64,000 nucleotides of DNA, from the NCBI GenBank assembly GCA_033439265.1, contig JAVTVX010000010.1, positions 9,424,001-9,488,000 of the forward strand, given 5' to 3'. Both the position numbers and the translations under genes were made by a program. The stretch comes from Dillenia suffruticosa. Its lineage: Eukaryota; Streptophyta; Magnoliopsida; Dilleniales; Dilleniaceae. The notes beneath the pieces are model-generated. The model worked only from the letters and a program-made list of their open reading frames with translations. It made no database searches and was not told the origin of the DNA. Shown one piece after another: positions 22,216-34,382 of the stretch. The first letter of the stretch is position 1. The number at the start of each line of letters is the position of its first letter.

Positions 22216-22779
22216 TCGACTATTTGTTGGGATAATAGAAATAAACTTTAATCTTATATTTTTAACATTACCCTTGATGAAAATTACATCTATTTTAAAT
22301 TTTTTGGACTACACGTTGAGATATAGATTTAATATCCCCTCTCTAAAGTATTGTGTTTTAAAAATTGCACGCTGCCGTAGGCTTGATCCTAACCGAGCAA
22401 ATTTAGGGTATGTCTATCATCCTACATTTTTTTTCAAAACACCAGCTTGATTTCTTGAAAGCTGATTGATTGATTAGAAAAGGAAGGGCCAAATTTAGTC
22501 AAATATAGAAATATAAAATGAATGGTCGTCGGCCGTTTGATTGGTTGAGGAGTCCATACTTCTACTCCTTTGCGATTCTAAGGGTCATGTTCATGTTCAT
22601 AGGGGTCCAGTAAATTTGGCATCAGCATGTCTTTGTCCCCCGAGGGTTCTGATCATGCCACGTGCAATTAATCAACGGTCCAAAAATTTGACGATCTTTA
22701 AAGTGCGAGTGAATTCACGCACTAATCATTGAAGTGGCAGACGTCGCTTCGAAGCTTTTTACCGTGAATTTACGCTCTT

Positions 22780-22925
22780 ATCGATAGACTGTCAAAAATA
22801 TAAAATCTTTTAATTTTTAAATTTAAAATTTAAAAATAAATATTTATATTAAAAAAATTATCTCTTAAAATAAATCCAACTAAATTTTTGAATTAAATTA
22901 ATCGAAACGCTGTTGAGATCAATTA
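22780..22925 (+). repeat. Probable diverged SINE copy
   Basis: A weak plus-strand match to the central and tail blocks of the 177-bp family. The head is poorly preserved. Confidence 0.3.
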
Positions 22926-23689
22926 ACATAAAAAATAACTCTTTCTTACGGTTTATCATAGTTTTTGTGCGTACACGCGCTGTGAACGAATTGGGGTTCA
23001 GTTAAAAAAGAAAAAGTGGAAGTTGAACTCCGAAATATAGGAAGTTGAAAAGGCACGTGGTTGGGATTTCTTTTGGGGATCCGACCGCACGTGATTAGAT
23101 TTGATAATTTCCTTTTCTTATCCGGAGAGATGTAAATGCAATAATATAGTCTTAGACTACTATTGCAGATATTTTTTTATTATAATTTTTTTCTGGGCCC
23201 AATTTTTTATTTATTTAAGGAATTAAGAAATAATATTTTATTAAGATATTCTTAAAAAGTAAATTGAAACACTTGACTAATGGGTATTTTAGTAATAAAT
23301 AAAACCAAAACAATTGATAGGTTTTTGGGTATATGTATTTTAAGTGCCTAAAATGAGATGCATAGGGCAATTTTCGTATAATAATATTAAATAATAGTTT
23401 ATATGTAAACTATTTCTAACAATGTTATTATTTTATTATTTTTCGTATCACATAACAAAAATTTTCATTTATATTAATTTTGATAAAAAATAATTTAAAT
23501 TCTTATTTTCCATATGCACAAAAAGGTATAACATATTTTTTCTCGGGGGGAGCAATAATTAAAATAGGTAAACGATTTTATTTAGCAACAAGTTTAGTAG
23601 ATTTTGAATTCAATAATTTTCTCCAAAAACCAATTTCATATTTGACATAAAAGAATAGATTCTAGAACATCATGTATGAGACCAACAGA

Positions 23690-23881
23690 TAATTAATTTA
23701 ATGAGAATAGTATTAGATGGTTTAATCAATAACTTAAATTTGAGATTTGAAAATAAAAAAAATTACGTTACGAGAACTCTCCTAAAAGAGAGTCTGACAA
23801 TAGCTTATATCAAATTATTCAAAATATAATTTCAAATATCTTTAGTGTATATATTTTTCATGACATAAAAAAAAAAAAAAA
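23690..23881 (+). repeat. SINE copy with A-tail
   Basis: The head runs GATAATTAATTTAATGAG, followed by a TTTGAGATTTGAAAATAAAA block, an ACGAGAACTCTCC block, an AATTATTCAAAATATAATTT block and a pure A tail at about 23866-23881. This is the same order as the 177-bp family. The target duplication is unclear. Confidence 0.45.
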
Positions 23882-23919
23882 ATCCATGCATGAGTTTTGA
23901 CACGGTAAGTACATTGTTT

Positions 23920-24960
23920 TTTTTCTTCATCCGGTTACTTACATTTTTTTTCATTTAAATCCTTCATCTTTTAGGATCATATTTTCTTATTCATGTCCTT
24001 GCACCTTTTTTTATCCATAACCACAATATTTTTTTATTCAAATATTTACACTTTTTTTATTCATTTTTATCCCTCGGATCATTTATCTTTTTGAAAACAC
24101 ACTTTTTTTCTCTGTTTTTTTCCATTCAAGTACTTGTACGTTTTTTATTTTTTTCTTTTTTCCTTTTAACTTCTCCGTTTTTTGAGACCATATTTTTTTT
24201 TCTTTCATTCAAGTGCTTGTATTTTTTTTATCATTTTTTTCTCTTAAGTCCTTTTTTTTTAGATAGATTTTTCATTTTTTAATTTTTTAACCCCACCAAA
24301 GGTCATCTTTTTATATTTGGACCACAATATTTTTATTTTTTTCATTTAGATTTTTACTCTTTTTATTTTTTAATCCAAATTTTTTTCCCCTCTTAAGTCT
24401 TTTGCCTTTTTCATATATAGGTTTTTTCCCTTTTATTTTTTTAACCTCACAGATAGTCATTCATTTATTTTTAGACCAAAGTTTTTTTTCATTTAAATTT
24501 TTACTCTTTTTATTTTTTAACTCAAATTTTTTCCCTTAAATCATTCGTCTTTTTTAGATATATGTTTTTATTCTTTTTTTGCCTCACTTGTCCATTCAGG
24601 GTCTTACATTATTTTTGATCTAGTTTTTTTCATTTTAGCCTTTCCTTTTTTTAACATAGATTTTTCCCTTTTAATTTTTTTGACCCATGAATGGTTCTAT
24701 TTTTATTTTTAAATTTCAGTTTTTTAATTTTTTCCATTTAGATTCTTATTCTTTTTTATTTTTTAATCTTTTTTTTCCTGTTGAGTCTTTTGTTTTTTTT
24801 AATATAGATTTTTTTTCTTTTTTTTTTATCTCACGGATGACCCTCTCTTCATTTTTATTATCTTCTTACTTCACTTATTAATCTTTTTTTTTTTTATCTC
24901 ATTTGTTAATCCTTTTTTGAATTTTAGTAGTTAAACTCTTTTTTTTCTATCGAAATATCG
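23920..24960. repeat. T-rich degenerate tandem repeat, about 1 kb
   Basis: Over 1 kb the plus strand is dominated by T with scattered C. Phrases such as catttagatttttactcttt (about 24343, 24490 and 24735) and cccttttatttttttaacc recur at irregular intervals of about 100-150 bases. The phenylalanine-rich ORFs here are composition artefacts. Confidence 0.7.
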
Positions 24961-25654
24961 TATTTCTTTATTAATTTAGATATCGAATTAATTATAAATA
25001 CAGTAAATATCTGTATAAAGAAAAAATACGAATCACGCTTTGTAGCCGGTTCACACGTTAGAGCGGGTTAATAACCAGTAGATATATACAAGACTTTGAT
25101 GCCGTTGACGTACAAAGATTAGGAGGATCCATTGCTTATTTCAATGGACTTGGGACTTCGTAATCTATTCTTTCTCATAGTTTTAACATAATTTTAAAAA
25201 TTATAAGTGTTGATTGACGACAAAGCACTACAGAAGTCCGCAAAGATTCCAATGACATCATGTCATGTAAGATTCCCAGAGGTTCTCAGCGGTTAAAACA
25301 CTAATTGCCCGTTGGATAGAGTTTTTCTTTAATTTTAAAGGGAAATAAAAATTAATAATTTTTAAAATAAAATTAAAAATTATTTTATAATTTTTATTTT
25401 TAAACTGTTTATATATTTCTTTTTATAAATTAGTTATTTGATAAAATAATTTTTATAAACTCTATTTTTAATAAAATTATCATAAAAAATATATACATAA
25501 AATATGATTTTTTTATTCTCACGTCATATCGAAATTTTAAAAATAAAATATATAAATATTAATAATTAATATTAAAACGTGATGATGTGTTAGTGGCGAA
25601 TGAGATTCCAAGTCAACTCTTTGGGTACTTAAAAAAGATAATTTACTAATTTAT

Positions 25655-25840
25655 TCAATATTTTTTTAATAACTTATCGGTATATAAAATTATATTTTAA
25701 TTAATGATGTTCGAGCGTTATCAAGTTTAATTTAGAAAAAATTCTCTAAACATAATTTTTTTTTATTTTTAAATTTTAAAATTAAAATTTGATTAAAAGA
25801 CGTAAAACTTATATCCACTTGATCAAATTTTTGAAAACAA
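25655..25840 (-). repeat. SINE copy, minus strand, diverged
   Basis: The plus strand shows AATTAATGATGTTCGAGCG, a TCTCTAAACATAATTTTTTT block, then TTTTAAAATTAAAATTTGATT. The order and spacing are those of the 22050 copy. Confidence 0.4.
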
Positions 25841-28800
25841 TGAAACTTGTTAGATAATAGCATCTCCATGTTCTAAAGGGCTAAAATCCAAATGATTTCA
25901 TCACCTACCGGCAGCCGGAAAGTCTTATGTTCATATGGCCAAATGCAAAGCTAAATTGTCCCAGCAACCTGATGATATCAAGAAAGAGAAGATTTCCATA
26001 TCATACTTTAGAAACTTGACTTAGAATGTTGCTTGCTGAAGATTAAGTCTCTTGATTTTGCCCCCACCTCTCTCTCTCTTTCTCTCTCTCTTTATCTAGG
26101 TGGGTAGGTAGGACGGATGGTGGAGCGTAGTAGGTTGGTTAAAAGTGGTTGATAAACCAGACACTGTGTGAGGGTAGCTGGCAAATTTGAAGATGGTAAA
26201 GCAAGTGTTTACCAGACTCTTATGATTAAGATTAGCAATATATTAAAAAAATCACTCTTAATCATCACAAATCTGATAAATGTCTTCCCAACCAAGCACC
26301 TGTACAGAATTCTTTCCATCTTTTTAATCTTTATTCTCACTTTTTAATTTTATTAATACATTATTCTGCTTTCTATGATTTCATCTTCTGAATTATACTC
26401 CCTCCATCTTTTTTAGCTCTCTCTCTCTTTAATTCCCCTACTGTACAGGAAAGGTTGATCTAACCGGATTCTTTAGAATATGATATGTGTTGTCAATGAT
26501 TGTTTGTCGCTGAAAAAGTATATGCACATGAGATTCACGTCGAGTGGAGTTCCCCAAAACTAAGTCATCATTGACCACTAAAAAGGAGGGGGGTGTTTCT
26601 TGCTTTAACGAGTTGCAATGATCCTACATCTCCCTTTATGCCCTTTGGCCAAAGCCCCCCCCCCCCCCCAAAAAAAAACAGAAACTGTCACATTTAGTTT
26701 CACTGTTTGCTTTACAAGCAACAGGAAATGGCTGCATTTATACCTAAAAAGATGCCCACACAGTTAATAGTTCTCATCGCTGGAAACAAATCCAACAGGA
26801 AAGTAAAAACTATGTGGAAACAGACCATGACATTCTTATCGAGAGACATGGAAACCGACTATAAAAGATCAAATCATTATTGTCAATTCCTGCACAAATA
26901 CTTGTACTCAAATACAACCAAAAACCTGCTGGTGCTCTAACTGGAGAGTGCTTGACTTTGAGCTTAGATATCTCCACGGGTGTGGAGGCTTACAACCTTG
27001 CAAAAATTCTCTGCTAAGGTCACTTTGGCTAGGAATAAAAACTGTGGACCATGCATGAAAGTGACAATATCTCCATATTGAGTACAAATAGATGCCAAAG
27101 TTTATGAAAGGAATTCATAAACTTGGTGAATAAATTGCGGTAGATTAGAGATTCTTCACAATGTGGTAGGTAGTGAGCATAGGTGGTGGTTGAAAGCCAC
27201 GAGTGGTAAAATCACAAAGAAGAGAAGGCCCACCAAGGTGGCCAACTTCATTAACAACCACACATTTGTGGGTAATGGATATTTGATAATCAACACGGAG
27301 GATATTTTTCGATTCATGCACCCAATTAAGTTGCAGCAAATAAGATAAGATTAGGAGTGGCAAGCTTCATAGTACAGTATACAATGTCAGATTACCACAA
27401 GTTTGAGTTAATAGGAATGAGTAGCAGCTCTTCAATCATCACCAATTCAAAGAAAAACTAAGGCCTAGCACGGAAGCATTGAGACATGGGGAGAAAGAGT
27501 GATCTGAATTGGGATTATCTAAATCTTTGTGTCAAAAAAGTGGATCATCAATCCAGAAACCATTTGCCTCGCAGAAGAAATGCAACTCAAAACTGTACCT
27601 GAAGCAAAAGCAAAGGATATAAGCCTTTAAGATAAATAACCAGAATTCATTTCAATAACTTGCAAAAGAGAAAGGAAGCATATATGGATTTAGGACCCTA
27701 ATGGCAGATGTGTGTGCCTCGCAACCTCTTCACTATCTAATAATGAATTAACAACAAGAGAAGCAGTACCCACAACCTCACTTCAGATATGCATGTCTAG
27801 TGTTATCTAATTGACTGCAGAAAGTACACTACTTTCACCACCAGATTAGTCACATATATTAAGATCAATTACTTGTAAAATTCACCAATCTTTCTCAATA
27901 ACAGAACAATGATAATATGTGCATTTTATGCTACCGACTGTGTCAATCAAATGGCCCCAAATTGTGTACATCATTTGGTTTTACGAGTTAGATCAGAAGC
28001 CCAATTCTCTGAAGAAAAGTACTTGAGAAATAAATGGATTGGCACAAACATCCAGCAATTATGTCATCACTGACAAATTTTCCAACCTTTCTTTAATTCT
28101 TCAGCATGTTACCCCGGTTACAAGAATAGAGTAGCTATCATGGTTTTCAATAATGATCAGAGAAAATAAGATTTGACGAAGAGTGTCTTTAAAATAAAAA
28201 TATATTACAAAATGACTATTTACACATCACATGAACATTTTCTACAGATTTGCTTGAAAGAAAGTCAAAATGAAAATGGAGACAATTCCAAAGTTTTTGT
28301 AGGGATGTCGATTTGCCACGTATCAGAATAATAGTGACACAGGGCCACTATTTAGATGTTCTGCACGTTTTTTCAAGACGAGGAAACAAAGTAACATCGA
28401 TGCCCAGACGCTGCGGTTACCCACAAACAACCATTCTTGTGTTTTGAGTGATGTGACCTGAAAGTTGAAAACTTTGAGAAAACTGACAATTGATGGTAAA
28501 TTATTTAAACAAAATGAGAAAAAGATTAAGTTATTGTGAGCATCGAATCAGAATGTAGATTCGTTTTAGGCCATGTAATCACTCAGGGGAGGGGGGAATA
28601 CATTCAGATGGTTTATATGATGTTTTTAGTGCAGTTCGCGTGGCCAAGAAGTATTCAATCATATTTTTACACAGAACCGCGGGAGCTCAATATGAACCGA
28701 ACAGATCAATAGATCAGTTGACCGGAGACTCAAAGCTCATTAAATACCTTCGGTTTCTTCCATAACCAGGAAATTCATTAGAATTCTTTTGAAGAAACAA

Positions 28801-28909
28801 TAAATGAGAAAACTTCCGATGGATCAAATCCTAATCATAAATGGTCCTAGAAAATGCACGAGGGGGATATTGATCTATAGTTCACCAAGTATGGGAGCCT
28901 AGTTCAAAA
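25841..28909. other. Intergenic, less AT-rich, no gene recognised
   Basis: From about 26600 the composition is more balanced than to the left and resembles transcribed but non-coding plant sequence. A C15-A9 run lies at 26655-26678. ORFs of 60-77 codons on both strands have no motif I recognise. An untranslated region, long non-coding RNA or gene relic is possible. No coding exon chain could be built. Confidence 0.5.
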
Positions 28910-29209
28910 TGTTAGAAAAAGAAAAATAAAACACAAAGAGCAGAAAGAATAAAGAGAGAAAATTGAGAGAGAATGATACTTATATTGTATATTCAATAAA
29001 TTGTACAAAAACCTTATTTATAGGATGATTCCATAAAAATATATAAAATAAAATAAAACAGAATCTTTACAAAATTGATTAAAATAAACGAAATAATTAC
29101 AATATTGAAATTTTAAAAAATTAATATTCACAAGATTTCTTGAATTTGGAAATCTCCAAACTTTCTTCAATAAGACTTCTTCAATTTTAGAAATTCAATA
29201 TTTTTTACA
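28910..29209 (-). repeat. 3' LTR of old copia element
   Basis: A 300-bp repeat of 33409-33697, with TG...CA ends on the minus strand (TGTAAAAAA... to ...TCTAACA). It is preceded on that strand by a purine-rich tract, gaggagg at about 29216-29210. Confidence 0.85.
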
Positions 29210-29499
29210 CCTCCTCAAACTCAAGATGGAAATAGAGAAGTCATTTTGAGTTTGTGTAATGGGTTATCATGGCATCCAGAAAGATGAGTCTTGGTAAAGC
29301 GATCAGTAAGTTGGTCGTCAAAGCAAAGAAAAAATAATTGAAAGTCACCCTTAATTATATGTTGACGAATAAAGCGGCAATCAATTTTAATGTGTTTAGT
29401 TCGTTCATGAAAGATCATTATGAGCGATCTAAATGACACTTTGATTATCACAATATAGTGAAGTTGGAAAAGAAGTTGGTATACCAAGATCACAAAAAA

Positions 29500-29874
29500 G
29501 CCTCTGAAACTATAATAATTTTATAGTGGTGTCAGCAAGAGCACTATATTCTGCCTCTGTACTAGAGCGAGCTGTAAAAATTTGTTTCTCATTACGCCAA
29601 GAGATTAAAAATTCACAAAAAAAATGCAATAGCCAGTAATAGACCATCAATCAATAGGATCATCAGCCCAATCAGTATCAGAATAGACACGTAGCTGTAA
29701 AAAGGATGAGCCAGAAAAGTGAAATCTATGAAATAAGGTGTTTTTAACATAACGAAGAATCTGCAAAACAGCAACAAAATGAGGAGATTGTAGCGTAGCT
29801 ATAAATTGACTAACAATGTGAATAGTATAAGAAATATCAGGACGAGTGACAGTAAGATAAACAAAACTGCCCAC
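29500..29874 (-). pseudogene. Copia RNase H region remnant
   Basis: RPDISYTIHIVSQF and YSDTDWADDP are the copia RT-RNase H linker and first RNase H block. The frame breaks after DPID, and the following EAEYSAL-like block (about 29560-29530) is in another frame. Confidence 0.75.
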
Positions 29875-30012
29875 TAATTATCGATATAAGATTGTATCAA
29901 AAAGAAAAGTGTCATCTGGAGGAGAAAGTTTAACACTATACTCAAGAGGAGTGGAATCAATTTTATTATTTGAAATACCTAAATAAGAAAGAAAGTCAGA
30001 GGCATATTTTGC

Positions 30013-30372
30013 CTAAGACAAGTAATAACCAGAAGATATAGGAGTAATTTCTAATCCCAAGAAATAACTAAGATGACCGAGATCTTTCATTTGAAATTTG
30101 CTATAAAGAAAATATTTGAATTTGGAGATTGCAGTAGTATCGCTTCCGGTGATAATCATGTTGTCAACGTAAAGAAAAAGTAAAACAATACCATGATCAA
30201 TTTGCTGAATGAAGAGAGCATAATCATAAGCACTATGAGAGAAACCAAAATCACTAATAGTACTACTGAAAGTAGAAAACCAGGCACAATGAGCCTGTTT
30301 TAGGCCATATAAAACTTGACGAAGATGACAGACTTTGTTGGCAGGATGTGAATAACCTGAAGGTGGTTTCAT
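30013..30372 (-). pseudogene. Copia reverse transcriptase remnant
   Basis: Contains LRQVLYGLKQAHCAWF and YVDNMIITGSD, the copia RT blocks. The second catalytic Asp is Asn, so the enzyme would be inactive even in its open portion. Confidence 0.88.
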
Positions 30373-31172
30373 ATAAACTTTCTTTTTCAGAACTCCATTG
30401 AGAAAACATTTTTAACATTCATCTGATACAAGGGTCATTGTTTAGCTATAGCAATAGCAAGCAAACTACGCACAGAAGTGAGATGAGCAACAGTGACAAA
30501 AGTTTCTTCATAGTCAATACCATATTCCTATGTGCATCCCTTTGCAACCAGCCGAGCTTTGCATCGTTCAATAGTCCTATCCGAGTGAGTTTTGATTTTA
30601 TAATCCCACTTACATCCTATAAAAGTTTTGTCTTTAGAAAGATCAATTAAATGCCAAATATGTATGTTCTCCAAATCTTGAAGTTTTTATTGCATAGTTT
30701 GCTGCCAAAGAGAATTATTACTAGCCTCTCGGTAAGATTGAGGTTCATATAAAGTGGAAATTGTAGAATAACAATGATAATCAAGAAAACGAACAGGAGG
30801 TGCTCTTACTCTTGTAGGTCGAGAAGTGAATGCAGAAGATAACTCAGATTCAGTGGAAGGAGGTGCAGATCCATCATTTAAGAGATGATATGAAGGAGGA
30901 GTCGTAAGATTTGAAGTATCTGTACATGTATCAGAATTAGAAGAAAATAAATCAGGAGTCAAATTAGTAAGTAATGGAAAGGTGGTGTGAAAATTAGATA
31001 TGGAAAAAAATATGGTATTTTCTTAGAAAATGACACGTCGAGAAACTCAAAAACGATTGAAAACAGGATCCTAACATCTATATCTTTTGTGTTCAATGTC
31101 ATATCCTGGGAAACAACATAATCGTGCTTGAGATTGTAACTTATTATGTTCATGGAGTTGAAGTAACAAAAA

Positions 31173-31649
31173 TCAAGCACATCCAAAGACTTTGAGAGAG
31201 TTATAAACTGATGGGGAACTATATAGCCGCTTATTAGGAGAGATGTTAGAAATTGTAGAAGAATGTATTCCATTGATAACATATACAGCTGTAAGAGCTG
31301 CCTCACTCCAAAATTGTGATAGATAAGATGCAGAGAAGAATAAAAATTGAGTTATATAAAAAATGTGATGATATTTCCGTTCTGCTCTACCGTTTTGTTG
31401 GGAAGTATCTAGACAAGAATATTGGACAATGGTTCCATGCTGCTTAAGAAATATAGTAAGAGTGGACCCAAGATATTCAGATATATTATCAGTGCGTAAG
31501 ATTTTGATGATATGAGAAAAATGAGTTTGAATCATTGATGCAAAACTTTTGTAAATTTGAGATAATTGTGAACAGTTTTCCATCAAATATATTAATGCAA
31601 AGCGGGAGTAGTTATCAATAAATACAACAAAATATTTTGAGCCACCCAT
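31173..31649 (-). pseudogene. Copia integrase core remnant
   Basis: Open for 158 codons. FVVFIDNYSR, ILRTDN and the QQNGRAERKYHH block are the conserved DD35E-core blocks of copia integrase. The first expected Asp lies before the open segment. Confidence 0.85.
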
Positions 31650-32323
31650 AGTTAGTATAGGAGATGGTCCCCAAATATCAGAGTGAATAAGATCAAAGGG
31701 GGTATTAGAAATAAAATCATTTGTGTTAATAAGTAAAACACATTATTTTGTAGTTTGACATGAAATATATTGAAGAAATTCATCAGTAACAAAATCTAAG
31801 GAACCCGAAGAAATTAAAAAACGAAGTTTATTAAGAGATAAGTGACCTAAACGAAGATGTCAGAAGTGAAGGGAGGAAGGAACAGTGGCAGCACAGTATA
31901 GTGAAGAATGAGTAATAGGAATGTGAAAAGAAGTGAGCTCATACAGACGTCCAACCTTACGGTCTGTTCAAAGATGTTTCCCATCCGAGAATCCTGCATG
32001 CAACATCTAGTAGAAGTGAATATTATGTCCAATCCAAATTCATATAATTAACCAATAGAGATAAGATTTAACGTAAATATAGGAACAAAAAATGTATCTG
32101 ATAAATTTAAGAAAGAGATAGAAAGATAACCAATATAAGTGACTGGCATGGTAAAGTCATCAACTGTAAAAATCATAGATGGTGTGATAGGAGTAGACAA
32201 AGAAGTAAAGGAGTAGGAATCATGGGTCATATGATTAGAGTAAGTAAAGTCAAAAAACCAAGAAGAGGTATATGATACAGTAGAAAGTGTAGTATGGTTG
32301 TAATTAATAGAAAAAAGAACCTG

Positions 32324-32817
32324 TTATAAGAGAGTTTGAAGATCACCAAGAGATATCGTAGGTTGAGTAGAAGATGTGGTAGTAGTAGAATCCTCAATAG
32401 CAGCAATAGTAGCAGACTGTGAGATATGTCGAGAACTAATAGCATAATGATTTTGGGATTGAATGATCTTCATTGGACAATGCTTAATAAGATGACCCTT
32501 CTCTTTACAATATCGACATTCAGCCATAGGATTAGCAGGATATCGAGTAAAAATATATCCTTACTTTTTACAGAATCGACTTGAATAGTGAGACAATTAG
32601 GAAGGATATGACCTAACTTCTGACAGTTACGACAGAAATTTGGAATCTTTGGCCCTCGAGTAGTAGTAGCCAACACAATATCACTATGTTGAGATTTGAG
32701 TAATCTCAAGCAAGTTTTTTCTGAAATTAATTTAGAAACTGCATTTTCAATAGTAGGAAGAGAATGCCGATGAACTAGAGAAGATATAACAGGTTCAAAA
32801 TTTGATGTTAGAGTCAT
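32324..32817 (-). pseudogene. Copia gag remnant with zinc knuckles
   Basis: Two overlapping frames carry CRNCQKLGHILPNC-like and CRYCKEKGHLIKHC zinc-knuckle motifs of the CX2CX4HX4C type, which places this as the nucleocapsid end of gag. Frameshifts separate the pieces. Confidence 0.75.
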
Positions 32818-33396
32818 AAGAAATTGGACCAGATGTCCTTAGTCTCGATATATTGTATATTTGTTAGCGTCAATTATATATTGTCAATGGGGTTCAGAGA
32901 GAGCAAGTTGATCCCATATTAACTGCATACGGACAAAAAAATCATTGATTGACTGATCTCGCTCCTGTCGCAAGGAGTGAAGTTCGGTGAGCAATTGATA
33001 TTGATGACCCAAATCTGATATAGTATAATGACTTGCAAGAAGATCCCAAACTTCTTTAACTGTCTCAAAACGACTAAATTGTAATTGAATAGAAAACGCA
33101 TACGTGTTACAAAACCAAGTGAGGATTTGGCGTTTTTTCTATCTCAATCTTCAAGACGGTTAGCAAAATTACCATCTGATTCCTTATTAGATTTCATGGG
33201 TAATTTGATATCTCGCGCCATAGCCTCCTTCCCTTAAGGAAGCTTTGCATCCCTTGAAACTAGGCTTGACAATTATATCCATCAAGTACGACAAAAATAA
33301 ATTGAGAAATATCTAATTTCTCTATAACTAAGCAAAAAAATGTCTAATTTATGAGAATAATAGAAAGAAAAAAAGAAATTAGATCGAATACATAGT

Positions 33397-33408
33397 GCTT
33401 TGATACCA
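33397..33408 (-). other. Primer binding site (Met-tRNA type)
   Basis: The minus strand reads TGGTATCAAAGC immediately after the 5' LTR, the usual copia primer site with one change. Confidence 0.85.
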
Positions 33409-33697
33409 TGTTAAAAAAAGAAAAATAAAGTAGAAAAACAGAAAGAATAAAGAGAGAAAACTGAGAGAGAATGATACTTATATTGTATATTCAATAGGTT
33501 GTACGAATACACTATTCATAGGGTGATTCTAAGAAAAAATAAAATATAATGTTTACAAAATTTGTAAAAATAAATGAAATAAGTATAATATTAAAATTTT
33601 GGAAAGCAAATATTTATAAGATTTCTTGAATTTGGAAATGTTCAAACCTTTTTCAATAAGATTTTTTCAATTTTAGAAAGTCAATATTCTTTTCACA
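33409..33697 (-). repeat. 5' LTR of old copia element
   Basis: A 289-bp partner of 28910-29209. The two share long blocks such as gagagagaatgatacttata but differ by many substitutions and small indels. Confidence 0.85.
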
Positions 33698-34382
33698 AAG
33701 ATTTAATGAAAGGGTTAGTTTTTCTACGGGTCTTGCTTCAACATGAAGCAAGTAAAGCCCTTGCTTTAGGCCCCCAAATTTTAGCTCTTCTGTTATATTA
33801 TTATAATGATAATTTAAATAATCATTAAAAGAATTTGTCTAAAAGAAGCAACCAAGGCCCCCATAACAATTGAAGCAACCAAAGCCTCTATAATAATTAA
33901 AGACCCTCTATTATGCTACTATTAATTAGTCAAAAGGTTCACCCACCACAAAACTCCTATTTTTTCTCCTCCATTATCTCTCCAAATTCCCACCTACCAT
34001 TTACCAATTTCCTTAGCTATGCTTTGCTTAATTGCTTCTAACGTCTCTATTTTCATTTTATGAAACCATATATATTAGTTTTGATCATTCACTATAATTT
34101 TCTCATCACGTTTACTCTTATCCCAATACTTCAAGTCTCCAATTCACCATCGTTGCATCGTCCCTCTCTTCTTTGAGTCACAAGGCAAAAGAATACTTTA
34201 ATTTAGAAGAAATTGAAGGAGGGATTTTAGCCCTGGCCACACCAGGCCTTTTAAGTAGGCTCATCTGGAATTTCCACTAAGCGCACCCCATGGAGAAGAC
34301 ACCACCCAAGTCTCCTGTGTACAACATTCGTACCCCGTGACACAATCAGCACTGTTCACCAGACTGTTCAAACAAGTTTTCT
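33698..34382. other. Intergenic, possible promoter of the split gene
   Basis: No ORF of note. A short inverted repeat (cttgcttcaacatgaagcaag, one mismatch at the arm ends) lies at about 33727-33747, and ggccacaccaggcc near 34236 is another partial palindrome. The last 150 bases lead into the ATG at 34383. Confidence 0.45.

Larger units (their letters stand above)
28910..33697 (-). mobile_element. Old decayed Ty1-copia LTR retrotransposon
   Basis: Two diverged LTRs flank, on the minus strand, gag with zinc knuckles, integrase, reverse transcriptase and RNase H in copia order. The primer binding site complementary to initiator Met-tRNA directly abuts the 5' LTR. Every ORF is interrupted and the reverse transcriptase active-site box reads YVDN instead of YVDD. 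I see no convincing 5-bp target duplication (flanks caaaa and aagat), consistent with age. It cannot be autonomous. Confidence 0.9.

Noticed and set aside
24091..24881. Phe-rich ORFs resembling membrane proteins
   Set aside because: They arise from the T-rich degenerate repeat. No start context, no homology pattern, and repeats of the same phrase in different frames.
26655..26678. Possible assembly join at the C15-A9 run
   Set aside because: Homopolymers of this size are common here, and nothing on either side indicates a misjoin.
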